NCBI RefSeq assembly: GCF_038005225.1
Contig: NZ_JBBOSU010000001.1
Coordinates: forward strand, 1,290,001 to 1,354,000
Direction: 5' to 3'
Origin: Solibacillus sp. FSL K6-1523
GTDB lineage: Bacteria; Bacillota; Bacilli; Bacillales_A; Planococcaceae
DNA: 64,000 nucleotides
The notes below the pieces were generated by a model. The model was given only the letters and a program-made list of their open reading frames with translations, was not told the DNA's origin and made no database searches. Position 1 is the stretch's first letter, and every line of letters starts with the position of its first letter. This document shows positions 51,190 through 61,057 of the stretch, in pieces. Both the position numbers and the translations under genes were made by a program.

Positions 51190-52494
51190 GTGAGAATGGT
51201 TGATATTATTGAGAAAAAACGTGATGGTGGAGAGCTGTCAAAAGAAGAAATCCAATTTTTCGTAAAAGGATATACAGACGGCTCGATTCCTGATTATCAA
51301 GCAAGCGCATTGTGTATGGCCATTTACTTTCAAGATATGACAGACCAAGAACGCGCGGATTTAACGATGGCGATGGTGGAATCAGGTGATCAAATTGATC
51401 TTTCTGCAATAGCAGGGATCAAGGTAGATAAGCACTCTACTGGTGGTGTTGGTGATACAACGACATTGCCGTTAGCTGCTATGGTTGCTGCAGTGGGTGT
51501 ACCTGTTGCGAAAATGAGTGGTCGTGGGTTAGGGCATACGGGAGGAACGATTGATAAGCTAGAAGCAATTGAAGGCTTCCATGTCGAAATTTCTAATGAC
51601 AAGTTCGCAAAACAAGTGAACGAAATTGGTATGGCAGTTATCGGTCAATCCGGAAATTTAACCCCTGCAGATAAAAAGCTATACGCTTTACGGGATGTAA
51701 CAGGCACAGTATCAAGTATCCCGTTAATTGCAAGTTCCATTATGTCGAAAAAAATTGCTGCGGGTGCGGATGCGATTGTGCTTGATGTGAAAACAGGCGA
51801 TGGCGCATTCATGAAAACGGTTGAAGATTCGAAACTGTTAGCACAAGCAATGGTGAAAATCGGTAACAATGTAGGTCGTAAAACAATGGCGATTATTTCG
51901 GATATGAGTCAGCCTTTAGGATTTGCGATTGGTAACGCATTAGAAGTAAAAGAAGCGATTGACACATTAAAAGGCAATGGTCCTGAAGATTTAAACGAAT
52001 TATGCTATGCACTTGGCGCTCAAATGGTTGTGTTAGGTGGAAAAGCAGAAACAATCGAAGAAGCACGAAAAATGCTAGAAGAGGTTGTTGCAAATGGTGC
52101 TGCTTTAGAAGTATTGAAGAAATTTATTACTGCGCAAGATGGTGATGCATCGGTAGTAGATGAACCATCACGTCTGCCGCAAGCGCAATTTAAAATCGAA
52201 GTGCCAGCAAAGGAATCAGGCTATATTTCAAAAATTGAAGCGGATGATATCGGTACGGCAGCGATGCTATTAGGTGCAGGGCGTGCGACGAAGGAATCTG
52301 AAATCGATTTAGCTGTTGGGCTTATTTTACGTAAAAAAATTGGGGATTCAGTAAAACAAGGCGATTCTCTTATGACGATTTATTCAAATCAACAAAATGT
52401 AGATGCTGTATTGGAGAAAATTTATAAACATGTTCACATCTCAAATAATAAAGTAACTGCACCAAAACTAATTGAAGCGGTAATTACAGAATAA
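51190..52494 (+). CDS. pdp: Pyrimidine-nucleoside phosphorylase
   Basis: 434 aa, the same length as B. subtilis Pdp. Phosphorolysis of uridine, deoxyuridine and thymidine; the sugar phosphate feeds DeoB. Signature [18 protein letters not shown] and phosphate-binding [12 protein letters not shown]. Start GTG 51190 is nine bases after GGGGG; the ATG two codons on is too far. Terminator at 52533-52575. Confidence 0.95.
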   Translation: MRMVDIIEKKRDGGELSKEEIQFFVKGYTDGSIPDYQASALCMAIYFQDMTDQERADLTMAMVESGDQIDLSAIAGIKVDKHSTGGVGDTTTLPLAAMVAAVGVPVAKMSGRGLGHTGGTIDKLEAIEGFHVEISNDKFAKQVNEIGMAVIGQSGNLTPADKKLYALRDVTGTVSSIPLIASSIMSKKIAAGADAIVLDVKTGDGAFMKTVEDSKLLAQAMVKIGNNVGRKTMAIISDMSQPLGFAIGNALEVKEAIDTLKGNGPEDLNELCYALGAQMVVLGGKAETIEEARKMLEEVVANGAALEVLKKFITAQDGDASVVDEPSRLPQAQFKIEVPAKESGYISKIEADDIGTAAMLLGAGRATKESEIDLAVGLILRKKIGDSVKQGDSLMTIYSNQQNVDAVLEKIYKHVHISNNKVTAPKLIEAVITE

Positions 52495-52532
52495 AATTTT
52501 ACAGGTGCCTTCAAAATAAATAACAAGATCAA

Positions 52533-52576
52533 GCTATTAGTCATTCGCGGTATTGGAATGCTAATAGTTTTTTTGT
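52533..52576 (+). terminator. Terminator of deoB-pdp
   Basis: CTATTAG...CTAATAG arms with CATTC/GAATG inner pairing and seven Ts. Confidence 0.8.
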
Positions 52577-52701
52577 GGAAGAAAACGGAATGAATTTTTG
52601 TAACTCATTTATGCATTCCTATGAATATGTTAATATGGTTCATATAAGGGTATAAAATACAACTATTTTCTGCTTTAAGCACTTTTTTGAAGGAGGATTA
52701 T

Positions 52702-54363
52702 ATGAAGATTAAGTGGTCGGGTAGGTATGAAGGCTATTCGATAGGGCATTTGAAGAAGGATTTGCTATCAGGTATTATTGTTGGAATTATTGCCGTTCCA
52801 CTTGCCATGTCTTTTGCGATTGCTTCGGGAGTGAATCCAGAATACGGAATTTATACAGCGATTATTGCAGGGATACTTATTTCACTATTAGGAGGCTCTA
52901 AATATCAAATTGGCGGGCCAACAGGTGCGTTTGTGCCTGTGTTGCTTGGAATCGTTCTCGTTTACGGCTATGAAAATCTATTAATTGCGGGCTTAATGGC
53001 GGGGATTATGCTCGTTTTGATGGGGGTTTTTAAGCTAGGTACACTCATCAAATTTATTCCTCGCCCAGTTACGGTAGGGTTTACCGCTGGAATAGCAGTC
53101 ATTATTTTTACAGGGCAAGTCGCGAATTTTTTAGGACTTTCGAATATGCAACAGCATGAAAAGTTTCATTTAAACATTTTAGAAATTGCAACCCATCTTA
53201 CAACGTTGAATATGTATAGCGTGCTCGTTGCAATAATTAGTTTAGTCTTAATTTTATTGACCCCACGTCTATTACCAAAAGTTCCGGGGGCGTTAGTAGG
53301 AATTGTCCTCTCATCGATAATTGCGATATTGTTTTTACAAGATCAGGTGGCAACAATAGGTTCGACATATGGTACGATTCCAAATACATTACCACACTTT
53401 CGAATTCCAGAAATCACGTGGGAACGTATTTATTTACTACTTGGCCCAGCATTTGTCATTGCGATGCTAGGAGGGATCGAATCGTTATTGTCGGCAGTTG
53501 TTGCGGATGGTATGACAGGAGATAAGCATCATAGTAATCGAGAGTTAATTGGGCAAGGGGTTGCCAATATTGTGACGCCATTTTTCGGTGGAATTCCGGC
53601 TACAGGTGCCATTGCAAGGACAGCTACTAATATTAAAACAGGGGCTGCTTCACCGATGTCAGGTATTATTCATGGTGTTTTTGTATTATTAACGCTACTC
53701 GTATTAGCGCCATTAGCTGTGCATATCCCACTTGCAAGTTTGGCGCCAGTACTGATGATTGTCGCATGGAATATGAGTGAACGTCACCATTTTTTACATA
53801 TTTTAAAGCAAAAATCGGGTGATTCACTTGTTTTGCTTATTACGTTTTTATTAACGGTTTTTATGAGCTTAACATTTGCTGTACAAGTTGGTTTAATACT
53901 CGCTGTCGTTCTTTTTGCGAAACGTATGAGTGAAATGCTTATTGTGACGAAAGTTTTACCGGATTTAAATATAAATGAAGGCAAGCTACAAGCCGATATT
54001 GTTTCACAAACACATGATTGCCCGCAAATTAGTGTGTATACAATAGAAGGACCTCTATTTTTTGGTGCTGCCCAAACATTTGAGCAAGCGATTATGAATA
54101 CCGTTCAATCTAAGCCGAGCGTATTAATTTTAAGGATGGAGAAAGTTCCGTTTATTGACTCAACGGGCGAGGCATATTTCCGAAATATTGTTCGGCATTT
54201 TAAAGCGCATGGAGGGCAAGTGTTTATTTGTGAGGTTCAACCAAGCTTAAAAGAGATGCTGGAACGAAATGGGTTGCTTCATAAAATCGGGGAGCAATAT
54301 TTTTATCAACATACAGGAGAAGCGATTTCTGCAGCGCTTCAATGTATTGAGCCAAACCATTGA
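52702..54363 (+). CDS. SulP-family anion transporter with STAS domain
   Basis: About 553 aa. Sulfate-transporter membrane domain of 10-14 helices (residues 20-405; GGPTGAFVP is the family anion-site motif) and a C-terminal STAS domain (about 435-545, VPFIDSTGEAYF). Could move sulfate, bicarbonate or dicarboxylates. ATG 52702 has AAGGAGG upstream. It takes the place of dacF beside the spoIIA operon. Confidence 0.9.
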   Translation: MKIKWSGRYEGYSIGHLKKDLLSGIIVGIIAVPLAMSFAIASGVNPEYGIYTAIIAGILISLLGGSKYQIGGPTGAFVPVLLGIVLVYGYENLLIAGLMAGIMLVLMGVFKLGTLIKFIPRPVTVGFTAGIAVIIFTGQVANFLGLSNMQQHEKFHLNILEIATHLTTLNMYSVLVAIISLVLILLTPRLLPKVPGALVGIVLSSIIAILFLQDQVATIGSTYGTIPNTLPHFRIPEITWERIYLLLGPAFVIAMLGGIESLLSAVVADGMTGDKHHSNRELIGQGVANIVTPFFGGIPATGAIARTATNIKTGAASPMSGIIHGVFVLLTLLVLAPLAVHIPLASLAPVLMIVAWNMSERHHFLHILKQKSGDSLVLLITFLLTVFMSLTFAVQVGLILAVVLFAKRMSEMLIVTKVLPDLNINEGKLQADIVSQTHDCPQISVYTIEGPLFFGAAQTFEQAIMNTVQSKPSVLILRMEKVPFIDSTGEAYFRNIVRHFKAHGGQVFICEVQPSLKEMLERNGLLHKIGEQYFYQHTGEAISAALQCIEPNH

Positions 54364-54463
54364 ATCGGTTGTGAGCATTGCGCATTTTAAGAGTGCAAAA
54401 AAGATTACAGGAACCCATTTTGAAAATCAAAGAAGTTGTTGAAGTAATTGGATAAACTACTGA

Positions 54464-54494
54464 AAGTCTCGAACAATGTTTCGAGGCTTTTTCT
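54464..54494 (+). terminator. Terminator of the SulP gene
   Basis: AGTCTCGAA/TTCGAGGCT hairpin then TTTTTC. Confidence 0.85.
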
Positions 54495-54594
54495 ATGCTA
54501 AAAAATGTATAAAATCACTGAAATATTCCTATACTACTAGCAGTTGTCGCACAGACACTACTTTTAGCGAATTTATTCTAGTTTTGTCAGTCGT

Positions 54595-54623
54595 AAAGGA
54601 AACTAGAAAGAAATAGAGAATTT
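54595..54623 (+). promoter_or_regulatory. Sigma-H promoter of the spoIIA operon
   Basis: AAAGGAAAC (54595-54603), 11-base spacer, AGAGAATTT (54615-54623), against RNAGGAWWW-N11/12-RNNGAATWW: one mismatch. spoIIA is sigma-H dependent in Bacillus. Confidence 0.85.
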
Positions 54624-54647
54624 GCGAACAAGAAGGAGGGCGATACT

Positions 54648-55001
54648 GTGAAATTTAATATGACACTTCATCCAAATCAAGTTCTTGTCATTAAATTATA
54701 TGGAGAGCTTGATCATCATCAAACAGAAAAGGTGCGCGCACAAATTTCCAAGGCGATTTTACAAGGGAATGTGAAGTTGCTTATTTGGAATTTAGAGCAA
54801 TTGCACTTTATGGATAGTTCAGGTATTGGACTCGTGTTGGGGAGGATACGTGAGCTACGAGCGGTAGATGGGCAAACAGTCATTTTAAATCCATCTGAAA
54901 CGATGCAAAAAATATTTCAATTTTCAGGGTTAGGTGGCTTAATTATGGAGGGCTCAGAGCAAGAGGTAATTTTACAGGCAAGGGGGATTGTCAATGGATA
55001 A
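54648..55001 (+). CDS. spoIIAA: Anti-sigma F factor antagonist SpoIIAA
   Basis: 117 aa STAS protein that displaces sigma-F from SpoIIAB when unphosphorylated. The phospho-Ser is in FMDSSGIGLVLGR (about residue 58). GTG start at 54648, seven bases after AAGGAGGG. Overlaps spoIIAB by eight bases. In many Bacillus dacF precedes it; here the SulP gene does. Confidence 0.96.
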   Translation: MKFNMTLHPNQVLVIKLYGELDHHQTEKVRAQISKAILQGNVKLLIWNLEQLHFMDSSGIGLVLGRIRELRAVDGQTVILNPSETMQKIFQFSGLGGLIMEGSEQEVILQARGIVNG

Positions 55002-55434
55002 CCAAATGACACTAACGTTTATAGCACGCAGCGAAAATGAAGGACTTGCACGAGTTGCCGTGACAAGTTTTATTGCGCAATTAGACCCAACAATTGAAGA
55101 ATTGTCCGAATGCAAAACAATTGTCTCAGAAGCTGTTTCAAATGCGATAATTCATGGCTACGCAAATAATCCAGATGGCATCATCACGATTCATGCGATT
55201 CGTGATGGGTCAGCAATTAGTGTTGTGATTAAAGATGAAGGATGTGGTATTGAGGACATTGAACAAGCGAGGGAACCACTGTACACGACAAAGCCAGAAA
55301 TTGAACGCTCAGGAATGGGCTTTACAATTATGGAAAGTTTCTCAGATTTTTTGCAAGTTGAATCGAATGTCGGTGTTGGAACCGTCATTACGTTTACGAA
55401 ACAAATATCTTCAGCACGCACACTTGTTACGTAA
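54994..55434 (+). CDS. spoIIAB: Anti-sigma F factor / serine kinase SpoIIAB
   Basis: 146 aa GHKL kinase. N-box SEAVSNAIIHGY and G1 box KDEGCGIED bind ATP, followed by RSGMGFTIMESF. Holds sigma-F inactive and phosphorylates SpoIIAA. ATG 54994 has GGGGG seven bases upstream; the in-frame TTG two codons earlier is not needed. Confidence 0.96.
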   Translation: MDNQMTLTFIARSENEGLARVAVTSFIAQLDPTIEELSECKTIVSEAVSNAIIHGYANNPDGIITIHAIRDGSAISVVIKDEGCGIEDIEQAREPLYTTKPEIERSGMGFTIMESFSDFLQVESNVGVGTVITFTKQISSARTLVT

Positions 55435-55446
55435 CGAAATAGGGGG

Positions 55447-56226
55447 ATGAGTAACATCGAACAGTCATCTGAAACGTTATTAACGCAAGAACAAATGAGA
55501 AAACTCATTGCTAGTTCGCAAGCCGGTGATAAAGAAGCACGAAAAACGATGATTGAAGGGAATACACGACTTGTTTGGTCGATTGTTCAACGATTTTCAT
55601 CAAGGGGTGTTGAATTAGAGGACTTGTTTCAAATCGGGTGCATCGGCTTAATGAAATCGGTTGATAAATTTGATTTATCCTATGAGGTGAAATTTTCAAC
55701 GTATGCAGTTCCGATGATTATCGGTGAAATTCAACGATTTTTAAGGGACGATGGCATGGTGAAAGTGAGTCGATCGATTCGAGAGCTCAATTTTAAAATT
55801 CGCCATGCAACGGATGAATATTTAAAAACAAATGAAAAACCGCCTTCGATTGGGGAGCTTGCACAAATTTTAAATGTGACACATGATGAAATTTTAATGG
55901 CCGCCGATGCGATGCGTGACCCGACAAGCCTTCATGAACAGTTATTTGAAAATGATGGGGATTCCATTACATTAATGGATCAGATGAAGGACGATAAATC
56001 GGAACTACCTTTTGACTATATCCCGCTAAAAGAGTTACTCAAAAAGCTAGGGAAACGAGAACAAGCCATTATTTACTTCCGCTATTATTTGGATTTAACC
56101 CAAACAGAAATTGCGGAACGACTCGGAATATCCCAAGTACAAGTATCGCGTCTTGAAAAGAAAATACTCGCACAGCTAAAAACTTGGATGGATTTAACAA
56201 CGACTTCAAAGACGGTGAATAAATAA
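55447..56226 (+). CDS. sigF: Forespore sigma factor F
   Basis: 259 aa sigma-70 family. Region 2 (LVWSIVQRF...DLFQIGCIGLMKSVDKFD...FSTYAVPMIIGEIQRFLRDDG), region 3 and region 4 (TQTEIAERLGISQVQVSRLEKK) are complete. First forespore-specific sigma factor. ATG 55447 abuts AGGGGG with no spacer; AUC at 55456 (three codons in) has a nine-base spacing and may be the true start. It is followed directly by spoVAF. Confidence 0.96.
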   Translation: MSNIEQSSETLLTQEQMRKLIASSQAGDKEARKTMIEGNTRLVWSIVQRFSSRGVELEDLFQIGCIGLMKSVDKFDLSYEVKFSTYAVPMIIGEIQRFLRDDGMVKVSRSIRELNFKIRHATDEYLKTNEKPPSIGELAQILNVTHDEILMAADAMRDPTSLHEQLFENDGDSITLMDQMKDDKSELPFDYIPLKELLKKLGKREQAIIYFRYYLDLTQTEIAERLGISQVQVSRLEKKILAQLKTWMDLTTTSKTVNK

Positions 56227-57675
56227 ATGACGAAAACTAATCAATTGTTTAAAACACTAGAGCAAGCAAAGGCACACTTTGAAAAAACATTTGATTCAGA
56301 AAATACGTTTGATGTTTGTATAAAAGAAATAAAGATAAGAAATTTACCAACGCTTACGGTTTATGTTAGTGGATTAGTCAATGGTGATACATTGACAGAG
56401 CTTTTGGCTAGTTTACAATGGCAAGAAGAAGAGGATATTGACGATGAAGTTGCTTATTTCCATGCTCATTTCAATTACTATGGCAATGAAGAAGTAACTT
56501 CGCTTGATGACTTTTTACTAGGTGTTCTTAGTGGGAGAATAGGATTCGTTACGCTGAATGGCTTTTGCTTTTTATCTGAATTTAGGCAATATCCTGGCCG
56601 TAACCCGGAAGAGCCTGATAATGAAAAGGTCATTCGAGGCGCGCGTGATGGTTTTGCAGAAAACATCATTCAAAACGCCGCACTTATTCGTAGGCGGATA
56701 CGAAGTGAAAAGTTACGATTCCAACTACACCATCTCACAACGTATGGGCAAACCGATGTCTCGATTACGTATATGGAAAATTTGGTAAATGACAGTCATT
56801 TAAAATGGATTGTTGAGCGTTTACATCAAATTGAACATGACGGATTAACAATGGGAGAAAAGTCATTAGAGGAATGGATTTTTAAACAAAAATTCCACCC
56901 CTTGCCTTTCGTTCGTTATTCTGAGAGACCCGATATTGTCGCAGCGCACTTATTGGAGGGACATATTGCGATTATTGTGGATACGTCACCATCTGTTATG
57001 CTCATACCAGTGACGGTGTTCCATTTATTGCAACATGCTGAAGAATATCGCCAAGCACCAGTAATTGGTTCGATGATGCGAATATTAAGATATATCGCTG
57101 TATTATTTAGCTTTCTTTTACTACCGATATGGTATTTATTAGTAACAAATGACCAATTACTCCCCGAAAAGTTAGCCTTTATAGGGGTGAAAGAAGCGAG
57201 TCATATACCGCTGTTTTTACAACTGATTGTCGCGGATATAGGGATTGAATATTTGCGGATTGCAGCGATTCATACACCGACACCACTATCGACCGCGATG
57301 GGTTTAATTGCCGGTATCATCATTGGGCAAATCGCAATTGATGTTGGCTTATTCTCAAGTGAAGTTGTGTTATATACAGCAATCACCGCCATCTTTACTT
57401 TTGCCATTCCCAATTATGAGCTTAGTATTTCGGTTAAAGTTTTCCGAATCATATTATTATCTATTACCGCATTGTTTGGATTGAATGGTTTCTTTATCGG
57501 TATTTTCCTGATATTCAGTTATTTATGTTCATTAAAACCGATGAATGTGCCGTATTTATGGCCGCTCGTTCCATTTTTCCCAAAAGCCTTTGCGCGCGTC
57601 ATTATTCGATTCCCTATGTCTGATGATGCACTCAGACCGTATGTTGTCGGTGCAAAACAGCGAAAACGTTCATGA
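56227..57675 (+). CDS. spoVAF: SpoVAF / GerA-family spore membrane protein
   Basis: 482 aa. Long N-terminal cytoplasmic domain (1-285) typical of GerA-A subunits (VYVSGLVNGDTLTELL; EGHIAIIVDTSPSVMLIP) and about five membrane helices after 285. SpoVAF is expressed in the forespore and aids germination. Starts at the base after the sigF stop, so it is in the sigF transcript or has an internal sigma-G promoter (none recognised). The spoVAA-AE genes that separate sigF and spoVAF in B. subtilis are missing here. Confidence 0.9.
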   Translation: MTKTNQLFKTLEQAKAHFEKTFDSENTFDVCIKEIKIRNLPTLTVYVSGLVNGDTLTELLASLQWQEEEDIDDEVAYFHAHFNYYGNEEVTSLDDFLLGVLSGRIGFVTLNGFCFLSEFRQYPGRNPEEPDNEKVIRGARDGFAENIIQNAALIRRRIRSEKLRFQLHHLTTYGQTDVSITYMENLVNDSHLKWIVERLHQIEHDGLTMGEKSLEEWIFKQKFHPLPFVRYSERPDIVAAHLLEGHIAIIVDTSPSVMLIPVTVFHLLQHAEEYRQAPVIGSMMRILRYIAVLFSFLLLPIWYLLVTNDQLLPEKLAFIGVKEASHIPLFLQLIVADIGIEYLRIAAIHTPTPLSTAMGLIAGIIIGQIAIDVGLFSSEVVLYTAITAIFTFAIPNYELSISVKVFRIILLSITALFGLNGFFIGIFLIFSYLCSLKPMNVPYLWPLVPFFPKAFARVIIRFPMSDDALRPYVVGAKQRKRS

Positions 57676-57778
57676 ATCGACATTGCATGACTTTCTCTCC
57701 TATGTTAAAGTTCTCATATAATATTTTGTGACTTTTAAGAAAATTAGTACACCTGTGCTAAAGTTAGGGGAGAAAGCT

Positions 57779-59098
57779 ATGCATTTTTACGGAACACAGA
57801 GCATCAACGAACAAGGGCATTTAACAATTGGTGGTGTCGATACGACCGAGTTGGCGAAACAGTACGGAACGCCGTTATTCGTATACGACATCGCTTTAAT
57901 TCGTAAACGCGCACGAGGTTTTATTCAAACATTTGAAAAATTAGGTGTGACAGCCCAAGTTGCCTATGCATCGAAAGCTTTTTCTTGTATTGCGATGTAC
58001 CAATTAGCAGAGCAAGAAAATTTATCGCTTGATGTTGTATCAGGTGGTGAGCTTTACACAGCAATCCAAGCAGATTTCCCAGCAGAGCGCATTCATTTTC
58101 ATGGTAATAATAAATCATTGGCAGAATTAGAGTTTGCATTTGAAACGGGTGTTGGCTGTATTGTCATTGATAATTTCTATGAGATTGCGTTAGTGAAAAA
58201 AATTGCGCATGCACGACAACAGAAGATGAATGTTTTACTACGTGTAACACCAGGTGTGGAAGCACATACACATGATTTTATTACAACGGGTCAAGCAGAT
58301 TCAAAATTTGGTTTTGATTTAAATAACGGTCAAACGGATGAAGCGTTCGAACAAGTAGTACAAGATGAATACATCCAATTACTTGGATTGCATTGTCATA
58401 TTGGCTCGCAAATATTTGAAACAGATGGTTTTAGCCTTGCTGCTGGAAAAGTGATGCAAAAAATGGGTGCATGGAAAGCATCTCATAACTTTGAAGCAAC
58501 TGTTTTGAATTTGGGCGGTGGATTTGGCATTCGTTATACAGGTGAGGATACGCCACTTGAACCACACGAATATGTGGAAGAAATGATCAAAACTGTACAA
58601 GCTGAAAGTAGGAAGCTGAAGTTAGCGATGCCGGAGATTTGGATTGAACCTGGTCGCTCTTTAGTAGGAGATGCAGGAACATCACTTTATACGATTGGCT
58701 CACAAAAGACAGTACCTAATGTTCGTGAATATATTGCTGTAGATGGCGGAATGAGCGATAATATCCGTCCTGCTCTGTATGATGCGAAATATGAAGCAAT
58801 TATTGCAAATAAAGCGCAAGAAGCGAAAACTTGTACATACACGGTCGCAGGGAAACTATGTGAATCTGGTGATAAATTGATTATTGATGCTCCATTACAA
58901 CAGGCACAAGCAGGTGATATTTTAGCTATGTTCTGTACGGGCGCATACGGGTATTCAATGGCATCCAATTATAATCGTGTTCCAAGGCCAGCTGTTGTCT
59001 TTGTAGAAGATGGCGAACATCAATTAGCGATTAAACGAGAGCGTTATGAAGATATTGTTATAAATGATCTCTCGTTAACATTGAAAAAGGGTGAGTAA
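57779..59098 (+). CDS. lysA: Diaminopimelate decarboxylase
   Basis: 439 aa fold-type III PLP enzyme, last step of lysine synthesis. PLP-Lys in AYASKAFSC, GGGFGIRY glycine loop, EPGRSLVG and catalytic Cys in LCESGDKL. ATG 57779 has AGGGGAG six bases upstream; the frame extension to 57728 has none. Follows spoVAF as in B. subtilis. Confidence 0.95.
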   Translation: MHFYGTQSINEQGHLTIGGVDTTELAKQYGTPLFVYDIALIRKRARGFIQTFEKLGVTAQVAYASKAFSCIAMYQLAEQENLSLDVVSGGELYTAIQADFPAERIHFHGNNKSLAELEFAFETGVGCIVIDNFYEIALVKKIAHARQQKMNVLLRVTPGVEAHTHDFITTGQADSKFGFDLNNGQTDEAFEQVVQDEYIQLLGLHCHIGSQIFETDGFSLAAGKVMQKMGAWKASHNFEATVLNLGGGFGIRYTGEDTPLEPHEYVEEMIKTVQAESRKLKLAMPEIWIEPGRSLVGDAGTSLYTIGSQKTVPNVREYIAVDGGMSDNIRPALYDAKYEAIIANKAQEAKTCTYTVAGKLCESGDKLIIDAPLQQAQAGDILAMFCTGAYGYSMASNYNRVPRPAVVFVEDGEHQLAIKRERYEDIVINDLSLTLKKGE

Positions 59099-59101
59099 TC
59101 T

Positions 59102-59218
59102 ATGAAACTTTCAAGGCAGGCAAAGTGGGGCATTGGTTTATTAATGGGTGTTATTACTTGGTCATTACTGTTCATTTACGTGATCAGTCCGTTATTTTAC
59201 ATGTTTTCAACGAAGTAA
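59102..59218 (+). CDS. 38-aa single-helix membrane protein
   Basis: MKLSRQAKWG... with one TM helix (about 10-30) and a short C-terminus. Ribosome site AAGGGTGAG lies in the lysA 3' end and the ATG is three bases past its stop, indicating coupling to lysA. Function unknown. Confidence 0.7.
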   Translation: MKLSRQAKWGIGLLMGVITWSLLFIYVISPLFYMFSTK

Positions 59219-59311
59219 AGTGCCGTCTATTTGAGCATTGGAAAATTGTGTTATTGCATTTCTGATTCACTTTTGATAGGATTTGCAATGGTAGAATTGA
59301 GGGAATGTGAA

Positions 59312-59671
59312 ATGTTAGTACGATATAAAAAAGCACTTGAAAAAATTGCAATGGGCTTAATTTCATTAATGCCGCAGGAAAAAGAAATTAAGCGCTTAAT
59401 GGAAACCATTCAACATTATGAACAAGATGAAAATTGGGTTTTGTATTTATGGAAAAAGGATGACGAATATGTGGGGACAGTGGGGCTTGTAGAGCAAGAT
59501 GCCATTGCTACAATCCAACATATTACCGTAATTCCTTCATATCGTGGGGAAGGTGTAGCAATGGAAATGTTACAGGAACTACGAGAACTTGGATATGAAA
59601 CAATTCAAGCAAATGAAGAGACAGAGCCGTTTATCCAAAAATGCATACCTATTTTAAAAGAAGCCGACTAA
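59312..59671 (+). CDS. ribT: RibT-like GNAT acetyltransferase
   Basis: 119 aa. Begins LVRYKKALEKIAMGLISLMPQEKE, closely matching B. subtilis RibT, with acetyl-CoA motif ITVIPSYRGEGVAMEML. In B. subtilis ribT ends the riboflavin operon; here no rib genes precede it. ATG 59312 has GAGGGAA upstream. Confidence 0.9.
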   Translation: MLVRYKKALEKIAMGLISLMPQEKEIKRLMETIQHYEQDENWVLYLWKKDDEYVGTVGLVEQDAIATIQHITVIPSYRGEGVAMEMLQELRELGYETIQANEETEPFIQKCIPILKEAD

Positions 59672-59689
59672 TGTTGGCTTCTTTTTTTT
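59660..59689 (+). terminator. Terminator overlapping two stop codons
   Basis: GAAGCCGAC-TAAT-GTTGGCTTC (59660-59681) then eight Ts. The loop contains the ribT stop and the 5' arm the end of the convergent DUF309 gene. Confidence 0.9.
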
Positions 59690-60168
59690 GCTTCACGTGC
59701 AGCGAGAATATCTGAACGGTCTCGAAGCATATGCTTATTCATAATAAACTGTGTCGAAAGTGGAGGAAGCGAAGTTATTTTTTGTGATACGAGAAGTTGT
59801 AATCCATCATTGACAATCGGGAGTTTAAACGCAACAAAATGCTGCGCTTCCTGGATAAGCTGTAAACTGTTGTGCATTTGCTCTAGTAGGTCAGACATAT
59901 TAAGATATTCATAAAAGTGCGAAGGATCATTTTTTTCGAAAATCGTCATTGCTTTTTGCAAAATTCGGCTTGCACCTACGAAATTACCTCGTCGCCAATG
60001 ATACAAACCTGTTGCGAGTTGTACATAGCCAACAAGAGGATGCTGTTTTTCGCCAGGGGCAATTTCTTTCCAATATTCTTCTAACACCTCGTGGCATTCA
60101 AAATAGTCTTCATTGCCATTAAAATAGCTACAATAATCGACAAACAACGGATGAAACAAAGGATGCAT
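59668..60168 (-). CDS. DUF309 protein (YpuF-like)
   Basis: About 166 aa. DUF309 signature FNGNEDYFECHEVLEEYWKE and GYVQLATGLYHWRRGNFVGASRIL. Function unknown; the H-E-V-L-E motif suggests a metal site. ATG 60168 chosen because the GTG three codons before lies in the site AAGGTG. Convergent with and overlapping ribT by four bases; syntenic with ypuF next to scpA. Confidence 0.85.
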   Translation of the reverse strand: MHPLFHPLFVDYCSYFNGNEDYFECHEVLEEYWKEIAPGEKQHPLVGYVQLATGLYHWRRGNFVGASRILQKAMTIFEKNDPSHFYEYLNMSDLLEQMHNSLQLIQEAQHFVAFKLPIVNDGLQLLVSQKITSLPPLSTQFIMNKHMLRDRSDILAAREAKKRSQH

Positions 60169-60274
60169 TGTTCTCACCTTTCCTCTATACTATTAAGATG
60201 TAATAAGTATTCATAACATAAATGGATGCATATTATGATAAATTTCGACTAGAAATGACAGGTGGTTTCGTAAT

Positions 60275-61057
60275 ATGTCCTACGAAGTAAAACTAGATGC
60301 CTTTTCAGGGCCACTAGATTTATTATTGCATTTAATTCATCGTTTGGAAATTGATATTTATGATATTCCAATGGCCGAGCTAACGGAACAATATATTGAT
60401 CATATCCATGCGATGCAAACATTAGAACTAAATGAAGCAAGTGAATATTTAGTCATGGCAGCAACACTTCTTGCGATTAAAAGCAGGATGTTAATTCCGA
60501 TACATGAAGGGGAAATAGATGATCCTGAAATTGATTTAGATGATCCAGACCCTCGTGACGAGTTAGTCATGCGCTTAATAGAATATAAGAAATATAAAGA
60601 AGCCGCTGTTCAATTGCAAGAATTAGAAAGTGAGAGAGGCCAAGTATTTACAAAAGCGCCCGCAGACCTTTCTGAATATATGCCTGATGAGCAACTTGCG
60701 TTATTTGATAAAAATGTAAATGTTTATGATATGTTGAGTGCTTTTCAAAAGCTAATGCGCCGCAAACAATTAAAAAAGCCATTAGCAACGCGTGTAGCAA
60801 GACAAGAGATATCTGTAAAAGAACAAATGCGTGCGGTTATAAATGTGCTAAAAAATAATGGGGGAAAAGTGATGTTTTCGGAGCTTTTCACTTATGAAGA
60901 TAAATCAATGCTTGTGTTAACATTTTTAACGTTACTAGAATTAATGAAACGCCAAGTCATTTTTGTTGAACAACAAAAAAACTTCGATGATTTATCGGTT
61001 TTGTTACAAAAGGAGGAAATTGGCGATGAACTCGAACAAATTACTGAGCCAAATTGA
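60275..61057 (+). CDS. scpA: Segregation and condensation protein A
   Basis: 260 aa kleisin of the SMC-ScpAB condensin. N-terminal FSGPLDLLLHLIHRLEIDIYDIP and ASEYLVMAATLLAIKSRMLIP bind SMC/ScpB; the C-terminal winged helix is about 190-255. Overlaps scpB by 32 bases. Confidence 0.95.
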   Translation: MSYEVKLDAFSGPLDLLLHLIHRLEIDIYDIPMAELTEQYIDHIHAMQTLELNEASEYLVMAATLLAIKSRMLIPIHEGEIDDPEIDLDDPDPRDELVMRLIEYKKYKEAAVQLQELESERGQVFTKAPADLSEYMPDEQLALFDKNVNVYDMLSAFQKLMRRKQLKKPLATRVARQEISVKEQMRAVINVLKNNGGKVMFSELFTYEDKSMLVLTFLTLLELMKRQVIFVEQQKNFDDLSVLLQKEEIGDELEQITEPN

